Positions 48,207 through 62,000 of a stretch of 64,000 nucleotides of DNA are shown here, one piece after another (within the stretch, counting starts at the first letter, position 1; each line of letters begins with the position of its first letter). A program made the translations under genes and the position numbers. The notes below the pieces were generated by a model that saw only the letters and a program-made list of their open reading frames with translations, made no database searches and had not been told where the DNA came from. Origin of the DNA: Desarmillaria ectypa (lineage: Eukaryota; Basidiomycota; Agaricomycetes; Agaricales; Physalacriaceae); contig JAUDYN010000004.1 in NCBI GenBank assembly GCA_030407005.1, positions 3,410,001-3,474,000 of the forward strand. The letters run 5' to 3'.

Positions 48207-49691
48207 CTATACGATGTGCAGAGGCTCGTATCGGACCTTTTCAAACCTCCCGGTGCCTTCATTTAGTGAGTCTTGGGGTCTCAAAGATTCGTCACCCATA
48301 ATCTCCGTTTCACTCTCGTTGATGGCTGACGTCTCAAGCAAAGGATTTGAGCGGAATTCTATGGTTTCCAAACGTGTTGAATCTCGTTCATGCTCCGGCG
48401 CATCGGGTTTTCTCTGGAAAGTGAAAACAACAGTCTCGCTAATAGCGCTCCGACGGTTAACGAAGAGAAGGACAATTGTTGGGTACATTCCCTTAGCATT
48501 CAATCAATAAGCCAATGTATAGACGCAGATTGCGATCAATTCATACCGCGAACTGTGCGTTGACAGGAACATAGATGTCGCCCAAGGTGCCGAATGGAAG
48601 TCGAATCCAGACAGAGACGAGAAAAAATAACTGTAGTTCAAGGTATTGTTAATGTTAGCCCGGGTGAGTAACTCATATCTGAATAAGTACTTACTGTAGA
48701 AAATGTATATAGAACTCCAGCTTCAACTAGCAGCGCGACAACTCGTTCTCCTCGGGTCATGCTCCTTTTCCTAGACTGTACTATCTCCGTGGTAATCCAT
48801 CGTCTATACCGCCTATCCAACAATATTCGATTGAAATGCATCGGAAAAAGGTCTCTTCACTAACCAAGCCTTAACTCCAATGATTGACGTCGACGACAGA
48901 TTGGTTAGCAAAGTAAGTGCCAAGCACAGCACTTGGGCATAATCCAAAGAGTGAGCCAAGGCATTACCGGTAACGACGATATGTCGGCTGACTGATATAA
49001 CAGTTATCGAAATGCGTATTCCGATCGTGACCACCGCAGACACTACGTAGGAGAGATCAATGATATCGGGACAAGAGAAAAGATAAGTACGGACATGCTG
49101 TGCAGCATAAAAGCACGATAGGAACCATCAATGCTTTGCGGTATTCTTGCCCGCAAATTATCCATGCCCGCCAGACAACGACACCGTCAGTCAAGACGCA
49201 CTATAGGCCGTGGAATATGAGCTCGTGATCAGCTCTGAAGAAAAAGATCACTCACGTTTATCAGTGCCAAAGCATTCATCAGAAGGCACTGCTGTCGACG
49301 GTAGCTGGCAGCGTCATCGTCCAAAGGGATCCCGTTCACGAACCCGCTCGAGATGAGGTCCAGGTCATGGTATATAGCTAGAACCCAATGGGCGGTTGAG
49401 AGAGAGAACATGAAGATCAGCATGCAGAATAGCAGTCGTCGGGTTGTTCCTTGGAGGCCTCTCTTCCTATTGCTCCTCGCATGAGTATCGGGTCCCGACT
49501 GGCTTCAAAGCACATACAACATTGCATGGCAACAAAAGGGCAGAAGGATCGTGTACATGCCTGATCCGAATGATATGAGTTAACGGTTTCCTGAGGCTTT
49601 CACTCGAAGGCTCACCATATACTAGTGTTTGGCATACCAATCGAATTGTGTAGTAAAAGACGTCGAGTCCATCTCTGTTGCTGGTCATCAA
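48207..49691 (-). CDS. multi-pass (7TM-like) membrane protein, Agaricomycete family
   Basis: Eight exons: 49691-49616, 49560-49518, 49466-49256, 49200-49095, 49042-48865, 48812-48695, 48630-48547, 48491-48207; 366 aa. Several hydrophobic segments are visible: YYTIRLVCQTLVYGMYTILL, LLFCMLIFMFSLSTAHWVLA, LMVPIVLLCCTA, VVTIGIRISITVISV, VVALLVEAGVLYTFST, LFFLVSVWIRLPFG and MYPTIVLLFVN. The segment LINCVLTDGVVVWRAWIIC is a hallmark of a large mushroom family of unknown role. The C-terminal ~75 residues are polar and acidic, likely cytosolic. A decayed copy lies at 62.6-63.7 kb on the same strand and confirms these splice positions. No function can be stated; receptor-like topology is only an inference. 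Confidence 0.8.
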
Positions 49692-51121
49692 GCAAAGGGT
49701 CGAAGGATAATTTGAACTTGATCATATATATACAAACGACGAGACTCAGGAACGCCATTTTCATTTTCGCGGCATATATACGAAAATGTTGCTCTTTGAA
49801 GGGGGAGGGACCGGGATTCGGCTTACAAGGAGTTGCAACCCGTGTTGGCGCATCAAGATCTAGAATACCAGAGGAGTTCATCAAAAGATGAATAAGGAAC
49901 ACCGAATAAAATGAAATTCTTGGCAGCAGTCAGTTGAACATAAACAGGCTGATCGCCGGGAGAGGTATCGGCGAGGCAGACTCGTGTATCTGTTTAAAAA
50001 GAATGATTCAGACAACAGCGGCGCTTCGTCAAGAATATGACAATCTGAGAATCCGTAGAAGGAACCTCGAAATGGACTGAAATTGACATAGTTACACTGC
50101 TTTCTTATTCCGATCGACATCCTCTTCCAAGTTAGGTGTTTTCCTCGGGACAGAATTTCGTTTTGGTTTGACTTTTGAACTTGAAACCTAGACTCAGACT
50201 GACAGTTCGTTGTTGGCCATCACATCTCAGCGCATCAGCAATGGAAAGCTCGGTAACTTACCCTGGGGTCGGCAAAGGGGCGAGTGGACCAAGGAATGCT
50301 ATTTGGGGGATACGTCAACTCAAATAGGATGGGCTAAGGAAAGCACGGTATGAACTTACGAGGAAATGGCAAGGATGAGAAAGTCCGGCATAGTTCTTTT
50401 GTGAGTTGAAATTCAGACCGCCGCGGGAGGGCGGCCCGGCGAGTTCCAAAACTTATTATACGGGGTGCATAATATTCGGACATTCCTTCTCTTGGTGAGT
50501 ATTGAATATTCTGAAACTTTCCCTAGGCATCAATAAAGGCTTTTGTCTTGCTCAACCAGAACCGATGGGGGATTGGTAGTCACTAGATCGAACACCCTGC
50601 GCATTAATAGGAGATTAAATGTCACTCCAAGTTCCGAATAGTTGTCGATTCCAATCATGACGACAAAAGCCAGAGACTAAAACGTTAAAGAAAGAAAGAG
50701 TCCTGGTCGTACTCGAAACTTTGAAGGACGACTTCATCACGGAGGGTGATGATTCGCTCTAGTTAGACCTTTTGCTGGGCCGTATCTTCTAGGGAATGAA
50801 TCGCCTATCAATCCTTCCGGAGAAGTTTCATTCGCTGATTGAAACATGGCTGAAACCTAAAGACCCTATAAACGAGTCGAGGAGACACGGCGGAGAGTAG
50901 ACGAAACAAGGAGAGGGCCACCGGCGTGTTTAAAGCCGGGATTCATAATGGCGCAACCAGAAAATCCCATGGGCATCCATCAAAAGAAGTTCTGACGATC
51001 ACTTGGATATGAGCACACTGGTACGCCTGTGGGGTCCAATCAGTGATGATAATAGTTGTGCCTGTGCATTCGGAAGTGGCCCGTAACCAGAAAGCCGGAT
51101 AAATTCGTTCTCAGTTCAGCT
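49692..51121. other. gene-free stretch
   Basis: I see no gene over 1.4 kb upstream of the 7TM gene. Short frames exist but lack splice or family support. It should contain the 7TM promoter. Confidence 0.4.
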
Positions 51122-51526
51122 TCACGGCAAAGATATCGAGCTCAACAGAACTCCAATGCTAGACGTAGCAACTGTTATAGTGGTGCTTCTGATGTGTAAT
51201 GAGCGTGTAAAGTTCGTGATGTTGTGAAAGTTCGGCGCATTCTCATACGGAGAGCCGCACATTCCGAGAGGTGGTCCGGGCCCTTCACGTATAGTCGCGA
51301 CGTCTGACAAAGAAGAGCGAATATGCATACTGTAGTGCATATGTGAACAATCTTGGCCGCTAAAATTCCACCAGGACTCGATGGAATGATACGTGGCATG
51401 GTCCAGAATGGTTAAATCTACGAGGGTCAACGACGGTGAGGCATAGGCAAATTCATGGGCCTTGAAGGATCGTCGTACGAGGTCAGCAGTAGGGTCGCAA
51501 AGCGTGAGCACACGCATGTCGCACAT
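51122..51526 (-). CDS. unrecognised ORF, possibly a fragment
   Basis: A 134-codon frame downstream of NDUFB9. Its first half (MRVLTLCDPTADLVRRSFKA, SLTLVDLTILDHATYH) resembles leucine-rich segments of F-box proteins in general character only. No start, domain or partner exon is convincing; it may be a relic or chance. Confidence 0.2.
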   Translation of the reverse strand: MCDMRVLTLCDPTADLVRRSFKAHEFAYASPSLTLVDLTILDHATYHSIESWWNFSGQDCSHMHYSMHIRSSLSDVATIREGPGPPLGMCGSPYENAPNFHNITNFTRSLHIRSTTITVATSSIGVLLSSISLP

Positions 51527-51721
51527 ATGTAACCGAATGTCGTCATTGCCATTGCATACAACTGGTAAAATTCCGTTTAGCCAGAGCGTGATAATACAAC
51601 CGTACCAGATCTCTTGCAGCCGGAACCATCCAATGTGCTACGGTAATCCAGAGGATCAATGAATTCCCACCCAGTTTATATGTACCTTCAAGTCCTCCTC
51701 TTCTCCTGGCCGCAAGATTAT

Positions 51722-52259
51722 CTAGTGTGCTGCCTCGGCCAGTTCGTGATCGTATAGAGGTCCCATAGGAGGCTAGAAACGGGTGAGCAAAGGCATACCA
51801 GGGTCCACGGAGACTTACGGGAGTGTTTCGTTCCCTGCAGGACATGAAGTGGTCAGCACGCGGAAATAGCGGAGAAGATGATAACCACACACCATTTAGT
51901 GCCATTAGGGAATAAAGGACCTACACTTTGCTGAGACAAAGTCCGAGACTGCAGCAAAGCAGAATGACTCACTAATGTATGGGTCGGGGTGCTTTTTCGC
52001 TGCCAGGTTAGCCTCTGCTCTCTCCAAAATCACGGCAAGTGCCCGAGGATCGTGCACATCGCTGCCAAGAGGTCAGGATATATTCCACGCAAGAATAGGT
52101 ATCAACATGCCGGTTTTTCTCAAATTCTGCTCTAATCAAAAGGGCCTTAGCCCGCCAGATACTCCTGGTGACTGTCCAATCGAGCTCATTCTTCAGGTAT
52201 CGTTTGTAGAGCGACTTAACATAGAGCCGGTGGGCGGATGAGAAAGTAGAGGAGGACAT
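51722..52259 (-). CDS. NDUFB9: complex I subunit NDUFB9 (B22, LYR family)
   Basis: Five exons: 52259-52111, 52061-51973, 51920-51893, 51834-51819, 51772-51722; 110 aa. It is an accessory subunit of mitochondrial NADH:ubiquinone oxidoreductase, in the membrane arm on the matrix side. Seen: AHRLYVKSLYKRYLKNELDW (LYR-type motif), SIWRAKALLIRAEFEKNRDV, DPRALAVILERAEANLAAKK, HPDPYISPLFPNGTKWERN, and a PPMGPLYDHE tail; all in family order and at usual length. The first intron (52110-52062) has a GC donor (gcatgt): no GT gives the right phase. It shares a short promoter with RRN3. Confidence 0.92.
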
Positions 52260-52408
52260 GGGAAAAAGGCAAGGATGGACTGACCCGGCTAGGCTACTTG
52301 GTCTTTTCTAGGCTTGCTTACCTAAGGCTGTGTAATTTTTCTGGCGGAACCGAGCGAGTCGACGCTTGTTCCGCTCTCCCTTCCTTTGCTCCGTCTGGTT
52401 GCGGGAGA
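52260..52408. promoter_or_regulatory. divergent NDUFB9/RRN3 promoter
   Basis: Only 149 bp separate the two divergent start codons. A c/g-rich core without TATA is seen, as for housekeeping genes. Confidence 0.4.
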
Positions 52409-54912
52409 ATGGACCCTCATTCTCGACTGAGCCAGTTCAACCACAGAACTCCGAAATCTGGGCCTCAGAATTCCCGTTTCATGGAGGCGCCACTACCAAA
52501 GCCGTACCTTGCCACTTTCCCAGGCAAACAACCGAGGAAATCCTCTGCGACTACCGCCTCGTCCTCGTCGCTGCTACTTGTTCGCCGGCCAATCGCGACC
52601 AACTCACGTGTCAAGCAAGATGAAAAGTACCGTAATGAGATGTATCTGTCTTTTATCACTAGTGCGCTGCAGGAAAAGGCCAATGTGCGTTACACGAGCT
52701 TCCATTTCCGTTGCAAGCAGCTGACTTGACTACCACAGGGACGAAGCGAACGATTTGATGACCTTGTCAATCAATTTCACCCAAAGGTTGTTTCCCAGGC
52801 GTCGGCCCAGCTGCGCGCCTGGATCCTGACACTCTCTCACGTCGTCTCTCGCCTTGAGCGTGTTCATTATACTCTGATAGAGGCCATTGTTCGCATGCCA
52901 TGGACTACGATGGATACCGCTACGGTCAAGTCGTATACCATCTTCATTGGAATGCTGCTTTCGGCGAGACCCGAGTACCTTTCGCTCGTCCTGGGCATGA
53001 TTGCCCAAGGCTTTACCTATCGTACGTCAAGTCTACTTCTGTCCGATACGCATCTTCATATGTCCGTACAGAATCATGTGCTCAAGCCCTCGATGTGTCC
53101 ACTTCGTTTGGTTCAATTACCCGTCGCACCGTTTATGACCGACTTCATTACCTTCTCCAGCATATATTGTCGCTTATACCAACGCTTCCGTCGACCCTGA
53201 TGCCCCTCCTATCCCGTAATTTTCCCCATAAGCGGCAAAACATAGCGTCACAGTCTACCTATATTCGTAATTTGTTGAGGGTCTGCGGCTATTGCCCCGA
53301 ACTGTCTGGCAAGATTCTCGGAACAATTGTCGATCGTGCCATTCAGATAGATGTATGTCTGACCAAACTGTACATTATATTTCCAATTAACAAATTTCCG
53401 CAGGTCGAGATCCAAGTCGAGCTAGAGGAACTAGAAGAGGCGGAAGCAGAGCAGGATCAAGAAGTCTTTGAGTTGGATCCGTTCGACGTCGTAATAGGAC
53501 AAGAAGGCGATGATTCTGATACCGATTCAGAAGATGGAGACGGAGATGACTTCAGTGACATTTCGTCTGATGCTGGAGGTGATCTCGACCTCGATAACAA
53601 TGGCCATCCTGAGGCCACCATTACGAATGTTCGACATATCCAAGATATGGTGAAGAAACTGGACACTATACTGACACTCACGTTCGAACATTTTGACCGG
53701 AGCCAATCTTCGACACCTAAACCGCCGTCTCCATCTCCGCCGGAATTACTACCCCCACTAGACCTCCCGCCGTTACCTCCTGTATATGACTCTTTTGTTC
53801 CCCTTGGAATACCAACTCAATCACCGACACCACCAATATCGTCACTTCCGCCGCAGTCAACGCAGTCACCCTCAACACCTCTATCGCCATCCCCCGCGTC
53901 ACCCTCCAAGATTCCAGCGCTCCACATAACGTTCAACACCCTCCTCACCATCTTTGACCGCACAATCCTCCTTACATTCAAATCCCGCTACACACAGTTT
54001 CTCATCTTCTGGTATACCTCCCTAGATCCAGACTTTGCTGATATCTTCCTTGGTATGCTTATTGACCGCGCCCTGATCAATCCATCCACCCCGACCGTTA
54101 CGCGTGCAGCCGCCGCGTCCTACATAGGCAGCTTTGTTAGTCGAGCGCGGTTCGTGGACCGTGAAGGTGTGCGGACGGTCCTCAGAGTCCTATGCGATTT
54201 TCTCGCTGCACATTTGGACAACATAGAGCATGCCGGCAGCGGGGATTCAGCGCAGAACAGCGTATTCTATGCTGTTTCACAGAGCCTCTTTTTGGTATTT
54301 TGTTTCCGGTGGAGGGATATGCAAGAGGATGAGGATGAGGATCTTGTGAAGACGGAAGGAAAGAAGTGGATGCGGGAGCTGAGTGTGGTGCATCGAGTGG
54401 TGAATTCATCCTTGAATCCTCTCAAGGTATGTTCATGCCGTGCAATATCGAAACATCTTATGTCTGGTGTTTGGTAGGTGTGCTCGCCGAACGTCGCGAT
54501 GCAATTTGCTCGTGTGGCCAACACTGTTGGGTTTATGTATTGCTACACTGTGCTAGAGGTGAATAAACGCCAAAATGCCCTGGCCGCGGCTGCTCCGACG
54601 CGTATCTTTACTACCGCTGCTGTCAACGCCGAGCTGAACACGTTCTTCCCGTTTGATCCGTACAAACTTCCACGGTCGGGTGCGTATATCGAAGGTATCT
54701 ACCGGGAGTGGAGCGAAGTGGCTATTGACGAAGATGAAGACGATGAGGACGAAGAAGATGAGGATGAGGATGAGATGCGAGATACATTTGATGAGGGTGG
54801 GATTCCTGTTGTTCGGAAAACGGAGATCGAGGAGGATCCGGCTACGAAGGGTTTAGGAGAGTCCTTGGGTGCGATGAGTATCAGCCCAGTGAGACCGAGA
54901 AGCGGGATTTAA
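52409..54912 (+). CDS. RRN3: RNA polymerase I initiation factor RRN3
   Basis: Five exons: 52409-52684, 52739-53021, 53072-53352, 53404-54426, 54478-54912; 765 aa. Rrn3 (TIF-IA) binds RNA polymerase I and recruits it to rDNA promoters. The HEAT-like fold is reflected by RNEMYLSFITSALQEKANGR, YTLIEAIVRMPWTTMD, YIRNLLRVCGYCPELSGKIL, FWYTSLDPDFADIFLGMLID and RAAAASYIGSFVSRARFV, in family order. FFPFDPYKLPRSGAYIEGIY near the C-terminus is a strong Rrn3 mark. An acidic Asp/Glu/Ser loop at ~320-350 and a proline-rich insert at ~395-450 lie between repeats; acidic loops here are known phosphorylation and regulation sites in Rrn3. The tail has a long acidic run. Confidence 0.95.
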
Positions 54913-55247
54913 TTAATTTATGTAGAGGATGACTCGTGTTGAGTAGCTTTCGTGTTTTTATGGGTGCTTTTCGCTGTCGAGCTCTGGAATTCTTTGACAG
55001 GCTACTTTAACATACACACATCTATGCGGGGGCAACCTTTCTCCAGCTTCATTACTCCAAATAACATGACATACTCAAAGAGTCTCAATTTTCTGGTGCA
55101 TGAGTTTTCTTTGCTCTTCCCTTTGCTGCGTTTCCAGCAGGCTTATGTAATGTTGGCGCGCCGCCTTCGAGCTTCCACAGGCTTGAACTCGACTTAACAC
55201 GCTAGTATTTTTCAAACAACTACGGCTGCCCTTGTACAATAACAGAC
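54913..55247. other. short intergenic stretch
   Basis: No gene seen between RRN3 and the first TPR/DUF4470-like relic. Contains the RRN3 3' end and the remains of the relic's promoter. Confidence 0.4.
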
Positions 55248-58200
55248 ATGCCGTATGTTTCTGCATCTGATTTGAAAAATGAGGGAAATAATCATTTTGC
55301 GTCCAGGCGTTTTGCGAAGTGAGCATGTCTGCTGCTGTTAGGGGACATTTGGGAGTGTTGGCGTATGCTCATGAAAGTTTTCACAGGGCTGCAAGGCTCT
55401 ACGAAAAGGTATGGTATCGTCCTCTCTATCTCTATCTCATACTCTGAACGAGCATCCAGGCTGAGAAGACCGATATCGACAATGTAATATATCCTTCGAA
55501 CATAAGCGCAGCGCTGTATAAGCCAGGTGACTATACTGGGTCGTACTAGGCAATATTACGGTCAACAAAATTACTGCCTGCCAATCCGAATCCAAAATCA
55601 GCAACAAAGCTCTCCTCGAGACTTCCCAAGTCACTGAGCCATGGATTGCGAGATGGTACCATCGTGCCGAAAGATTATTGCGAGGAGGAAACAAATCGCA
55701 AACAACTCAGAGACGCTTGCTTCCGGGGACTCTGAAGGAGCCTGGCATGAATGAGAGCGCATCTCTGGCGAGTATGACTCCGTCGTGGCACGGGATAGAA
55801 GTGCTCGGGCCAATTTTGCTTCTCTTCCCATAGCTCGAAAATCTGCGTGCATGTTTCTTCTGGTCCTTTTATCCATGCGCCTAATTTTCGTCTACCAGTC
55901 ATTCAGGCTTGGAATACTTTTGTTTACGTGCCGTTCATATGACGTAGAGGTACACCCTAAAACTTTCTAGGTCGGCCACAACCATCCAATGTTAACTTCC
56001 AGTGATTAGGGGCCAAGGACGAAAAGCGATTCTCAATGTTTGCACCCTCCCAATAGAACGCCTTTCGCACCTATCACACTTCTGGGGCGGAGGCGGGGAT
56101 AGTATAATCGTTTCATTCCGTTAATTCACAGTATAACACCGTTTCCCTAGCTCGCCATGTTCTAGGCTCCATCATTGGTTTCAGCAAAGGCTTACCTTAG
56201 AATCACCCAGGAGAAGCATGAAGCCACCGGCATGCATTTTACACTCCTCTATATACATCCTACAATCCTTGCTCGAGATCTGTGTCTATTCATATTGGTT
56301 GAAGAGCTCATTAACTTACGGAAATGAGCTCACGATGAGGTAGACGAGGTAGAAATCAAAGCAACCCTCCTATACGTATGGATGGGAGCTATCATTCCTT
56401 CTTATTGCCATGCCAGGTGCGTAAGGCAGTTGGCCAGGTGACGCATCTCAACGTATCTCTTCAGATTTTTCAAACTTGACAGGTCTCTCAAAGGAGACTA
56501 CGTCACCGCCGACTCGATTCCGGGCATTATAGTCTCTTTAAATTTTTGGCTCACCCAACTAGCTCGTGAAGCTGTCTAGGAAATGCTCCATCACCACTAC
56601 GATCGGCCCTTCGAGAGTCCTTTTTTGCTTACCTTACAAGGCGTTCCTTCAGAGTTTCTAGTGGAAGACAAGTGGTACGGAATCACGCAATGCTTTGTTC
56701 CACCGTATGTCTTTGAAAAACAAGGCTTGATGATTCAGCATTTGTGCTAGGTAATTCGGCACATCAATGCGACTTGGAAACCGAACCCATCGCTTTTGTA
56801 GTTCCATAACGGTCTCATTAGTGCGCCTTCATCTCATGTTTTATTAGAATGTGATCTTAGGTATCCGAACGTTGAATTTCGGCCGTTTCAGATGGTTGAA
56901 CAAATAAAGAACTTCAATGCTCGAATGGGCTTATTCGGGGGAAGGAAAATAAAAATTGATTGTCTAGCCTATTCGGTTACTGAGGTCTTCGATGCCGTCG
57001 TAGGCGGTCTCATAGCACTCAAAGGCATGTTCGTATCGAGCTTTTGCAGGGGGACATGTGTCAGGAGCAAACAAAAATGGTATACAATATTGATAGTAAC
57101 CGCCCAGCCAACTTTCCGCGAACATTCGCTTGCACGTGGCTCAGTAACGTTCCGTAAGTCTTCATTTTTCAAGTTACGAGCATGTTTTCCTCATTACAAC
57201 CTCTCAGTGATTACACTCATGGTCCAATGAATATGGCCGCATTTACACTGCCCAACTTAGAACAGCAGTCTGATGCTTCTGTCGCATTCAACTGCCTCTT
57301 GAATACTGGCATTTGGGAGGGCGGGGATCGTTTCATATACAAGTGCGCTACTCCTGTCGCATATCTGACAATACACTGACCATGAACCGTATCACAGTTA
57401 TACGCTCTTAAAGTCAAAGGATTTTGCGCGTTTCTTCGGTTGCCGTGTCATTGCGAACAGCACCTGGGATGACATGAAGTTTTCTGCCAAGCCACTTCCT
57501 CGTCCCCTCTCGGAGTTTGCTACTCGCCAAGAACTTGTTGTATGGCTGACCAGCGTCCTGATCGTCACTATCCTCCTCCCCGGCCTCCAAACCCAACTGT
57601 AGTGCTAAGGGATCGTATCTGATATCCAAACAATCTAGTGGCTTCCTTTGGCCTCCTGATGCACCTCCGTGCTATTGGGTATCCGAGTACCTCAATGACA
57701 TTGTTTCCGACAGATTGGTGACCGATATTGTCCCGTGTTAAGATGATGTCCCGAATGGTATTAATCCGTCCATCGCAAGAAGAGTAGCAATTCCCTTCCC
57801 GACCACTGTTTCTCTACGCCAATGCGAAATAGGCACGTATGAAGCTGCTCTTTCTCTCAACGAATTTGGCCACGCCACGCTGATGGGGATGTCTGGCAAT
57901 CACGACCCTGTCTTTAATCTTGTCTTCTACAAGCGCAGGGCCAAGGTAGCAAATATGATTCAGCGCATGGACCTTGGCGCGATGAAAGAGATCTTCGAAA
58001 TGGGACATAGCAAAGGCGAGATTTATGTGCTCACATCCTTAGATGAATTTGGTCTCAGAAGAGTAAAGTGGGGTGGAGGATGGGGAAGGAAAGAGTCAAG
58101 AAAATGAAAACAGAAAAATGGGTATCCATAACGTACTGACCGTCATGAGATCGGTAAGTTTTACCATTCGCTTTATGAGTTCTGCCTTCACTAAAACACG

Positions 58201-58261
58201 TCAGCTTCTGTATGTAAGTTCTTCGATGACTGCCGACAAATGGGTGGAAGTGACAAACTAG
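55248..58261 (+). pseudogene. decayed TPR/DUF4470-like gene, upstream tandem copy
   Basis: It is colinear with the intact gene at 59.0-62.4 kb. Exon 1 reads MPYVSASDLKNEGNNHFASR; after the next splice KAARLYEKAEKTDIDN and YPSNISAALYKPGDYTGSY, then TAG replaces the Gln codon. Further on, ARKSA, SGLEYF, the DYTHGPMNMAAFTLPNLEQQ segment (near 57215), NLVFYKRRAKVANMIQRMD (near 57917) and a final SSSMTADKWVEVTN ending at 58261 are readable but separated by stops, frameshifts and deletions, and most of the central domain is damaged. Splice-site positions that are still visible match those of the intact copy, so it arose by DNA-level duplication, not retroposition. Confidence 0.75.
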
Positions 58262-59035
58262 ACGCTGCTGGTGTCAAACACTGAGTGCCTTTGATTTGTA
58301 TGTCCATATATACCCGTCGCATAGCTTGAAGTAGGGTGTTCCATGTACTGCAGATGTGATTGCCTCTAGGCTCTTCCTCATCTATGTACATTGATCTGCG
58401 AGTCGCGGCTAATACATGTGCAGTGATTTACCCCATTGAACACAAGCATTGTGATGATGCTTGCGTGGTGGAGTCATCGGGAGGACCCTCAGAATTGCTG
58501 ATGACAATGTTAAGTTCACGTGCTAAGGTAGTATGCACGTAGCACCCGGGTGTGTAGAGGCAAAATCCCTAAAATGGCTTCCAAGGCATTGACAATTGGG
58601 AGGATGCCTCTGAATTGTTTTCCTCCAGAATGTCCTCCCGCCGCCGCCGATAGCAGTTGGTGTTATGCGCCATGCGGCTGGTCACGTGGTGGTTTGCCTA
58701 TGCAGGGACCGGAAAGGGGTGACAAGGCAGATCGTCCATGACGTCATTGGCAATAGCCGCATCACATGTAACTTCGCAGCCACAGAGTCAAGGTTAAGGT
58801 CATATCGCTCCAAAGTACTGTGACAGGTAACCCTGACTTTGCTTCAATGACCGTACAACACTGGGTAGCAAGCCGATTGCCACGTGGTATCAAGGAATCC
58901 TAAGTACCTTACCAGTGACACGAGGATGTCCTTTTTTAGATTCAGCTCCGAGTCAATGACAACTTCAAAATTTTGTAGCTGGCGTTCTGCCGACTGCTGA
59001 TATCAATAACTGTTATCAGCATTGAGGACAGAAAT
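58262..59035. other. spacer between tandem copies
   Basis: About 770 bp without a supported gene, containing the promoter of the intact downstream copy. Confidence 0.4.
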
Positions 59036-62000
59036 ATGCCAAAACTTTGTGCCGCAGATCTTAAAGAAGAGGGTAATAGATACTTCAAGGCCCTGCAGTT
59101 TGCGCAGTACGTGCATTTTCGCTGGCCGCAGGGTCTTTTCTAACTTTTTTCTAGTGCCGCAACACTCTACAAACAGGTCTTTTAGTTGACTTTTTTTTTG
59201 ACAAAGAATCTCATTCTGACGCGTCTGGTTTAGGCTGAAGAACTTGAATCCGATAATCCAGTCTATCCGTCAAACCTGAGCGCAGCGTTGTATGAAACGG
59301 GAGACTACGCCGGATCCTACCAGGCAATCTTACGATGCGCCAAACTACTCTCTGAAAACCCCAACCCGCTATTGGCTGCAAAACTCTCTTCAAGGCTACC
59401 AAAGACACTGACATATGGCTTGCGGAACAGTACCGTCTTGCTGAAAGACTATTACGATTCTAAACGGTTCATAGACCATCTCAAGCTGACCGCTGGAATT
59501 TCCGGAGAAGCTTGGGAAGAATGGGAACGCACCATCGATGAATACGACACTCTCGTGCAGCATGTCAGTACTGCAATAACGAGTTTTGTTTCTCTTTCAA
59601 TGGCTCGAAAAGCGGCGTGCGTTATCCTGTTTCTTATTATTCGATATAGATATCTGAAAAATCATGTTTCAGTCGTTCAGACCTGGAATATTTCACAGTA
59701 AGTGACATCCAAAGACCGAAGACCAGTCGCACCGACGAAGATTTGCAGATTGGTCATGACGATGTTATGTCAATCATTTCCGACTGGGGATTACGAAATA
59801 AAGGAAATACGTTTGACCTTCTCAAGGTCTCGGCGGAGCGTCTTTCGCGTCTGTCATTTATTTGGGGCGGAGGTGGCGACGGTAGATATCTCTATAATGC
59901 GGCGATAGCACTTTTTGATACTTCTTTCTAGGACGTCATATCTTCGGTTCTATCATAGGTCTCAGTCATACTTTTCTGGAAATGAATCCGGAGAAACGCA
60001 AAGCCTCCAAAATTCATTTTACTCTCCTTGACATACATCCCACAACTATTGCTCGGAATTTATGTATCTTCTTGATGATCAACGACCTGGTAGTGATGCG
60101 GCTACACAAGCAAATCAATGTTATCGAGGAGGCAGAAATCAAGGCAACCATTTTCTACGTCTGGATGGGGGTTACTCTACCGTCCTATTGCTATGTTAGG
60201 TACCCCAATCCCCCAAAATCTCAGTTCTTATCTTTTAATTGACTTCTAGATTTATGAACGTCGTTAAATCCCTCCTAAGAGACTTGCAGACTTCATCGTG
60301 TCAGCTTCCTCATTGGCTACATGTCACCAAAGATTCGATTCCGGGAATTGTTTCCTCCCTGAGATATTGGGACACACAGTTATCCCGTCGGACAGTGCGA
60401 GAAATGCTTCGCCGTCACCGCCAATTCAAGAATAGCCCCGTCAATATCCCCAACTTAAACTTACAGGATATCAAAGCCGAGATCGATGGTATGACTGACG
60501 ACGAAATAATCAACTTCGGACAGGTGCAAATGCAGATACCTCCTCCTTCTGAGAAAGAAGCACGACATGAATGGTTGATGGGGATGCGCATCATGATGTT
60601 CCGAGTGTTGGCTTCTGGGAACGAAGGTCGCCGTTCTTCCCAATTCTCCATAGAAGAGGCGTGGTATGGTATTACTCAGTGTTTCCTTCCGCCCAAAGTT
60701 TTGAGGCCCCGTCATAAATCATTCGGCAAACTCTGGGCTAGTATATCACAGTCGCCTTCGCAGATTTTAAAGAAACAGGTATGGTGCACGTAGTCGTTGG
60801 GAGCATGTATTTATGTGTATTTCAGGCACTAGGACACATTGAAGAGACTTGGAAACCGAACCCATCGCTTTTTGTAAGCAGCAGATTGCTCCCTTCCATA
60901 TTCATCACCTAATGATTGCATAGGACGGTGTCCAGGAAGTCAAGTTCGATTACCCATCAGTCGAGTTCAATGCGTTTGAGATGGTCGAACGTATCACGCA
61001 ATTCAATTCCCGTATGGGATTATTACAGCAGAGAAAAATGGATGACGATTGCCCGGCCTATTCAGTCTTTGAGATCTTCCTTGATGCCGTGGTCGATGGC
61101 CTACTGGCCCTCAAAGATCACATTAAGATAGAACTCCTTCAAGGTGACATCTCCCAGGAGCTAATGAAGATGACTCATGGGATTGATAACCGTCCGCCTG
61201 ATTTCCCGCGGATGTTCACTCGAATGTGGCTGAGCAACGTTCCGTGAGTTATGTTTGTTTTAACGTTGGGCTATTTTTCTCATGCAGTGTTAGTGATTAC
61301 ACTCATGGCCCTATGAATATGGCCGTGTTCGCCATGCCCAATCTAGAACCGGAGCCTGATGCCTCGGTTGCGGCCAACTGTCTACTGAATCCTAGTCTTT
61401 GGAAAGACAGTGGCGACAATTTAATCTACAAGTATGTGGCCTATGTCGTGTATTTTGACCTGCGTTGTGACTAGGGACCTTTTTCAGTTATACTTTGTTG
61501 ACAGGAAACGAATTCGCTCGCTTCTTTGGATGCCACATTGTGGCGAGTGGCCCTTGGGATGCCATTGAATTCTCAGCCAAACCACTCCCTCGTCCCTTGT
61601 CTACACTTGCTACCCGTGAGGAGCTCGTCGTGTGGTTGACGCGCGTATTCATCACCACCATCCTTCCACCCGAACCTCCGAACCCTTGCAAGGAACTCCT
61701 GTGCCGTGTCCGATACCCAAACAACCTTGTAGCCTTCTTTGGGCTCCTTATACGACTCCCCGCGATTGGATACCCCCCGCATTGGATATCTGAATACCTT
61801 AACACACTACTCGCTGACAATCTGATCACTGATCTGGTTCCCTACCGAGGAAAATTCCCCATCCCTCTATCTGAGCCGGCACGACGCCCTTCATGTCGGA
61901 GAGTTAACTTGAACCCTTGGCTTGCCGAGTTCGAGACAATAACAGCATTAAGCTATGAAGCACTACCGTTCCCCGTATCCCTGCGTCTACGTCGAGACAA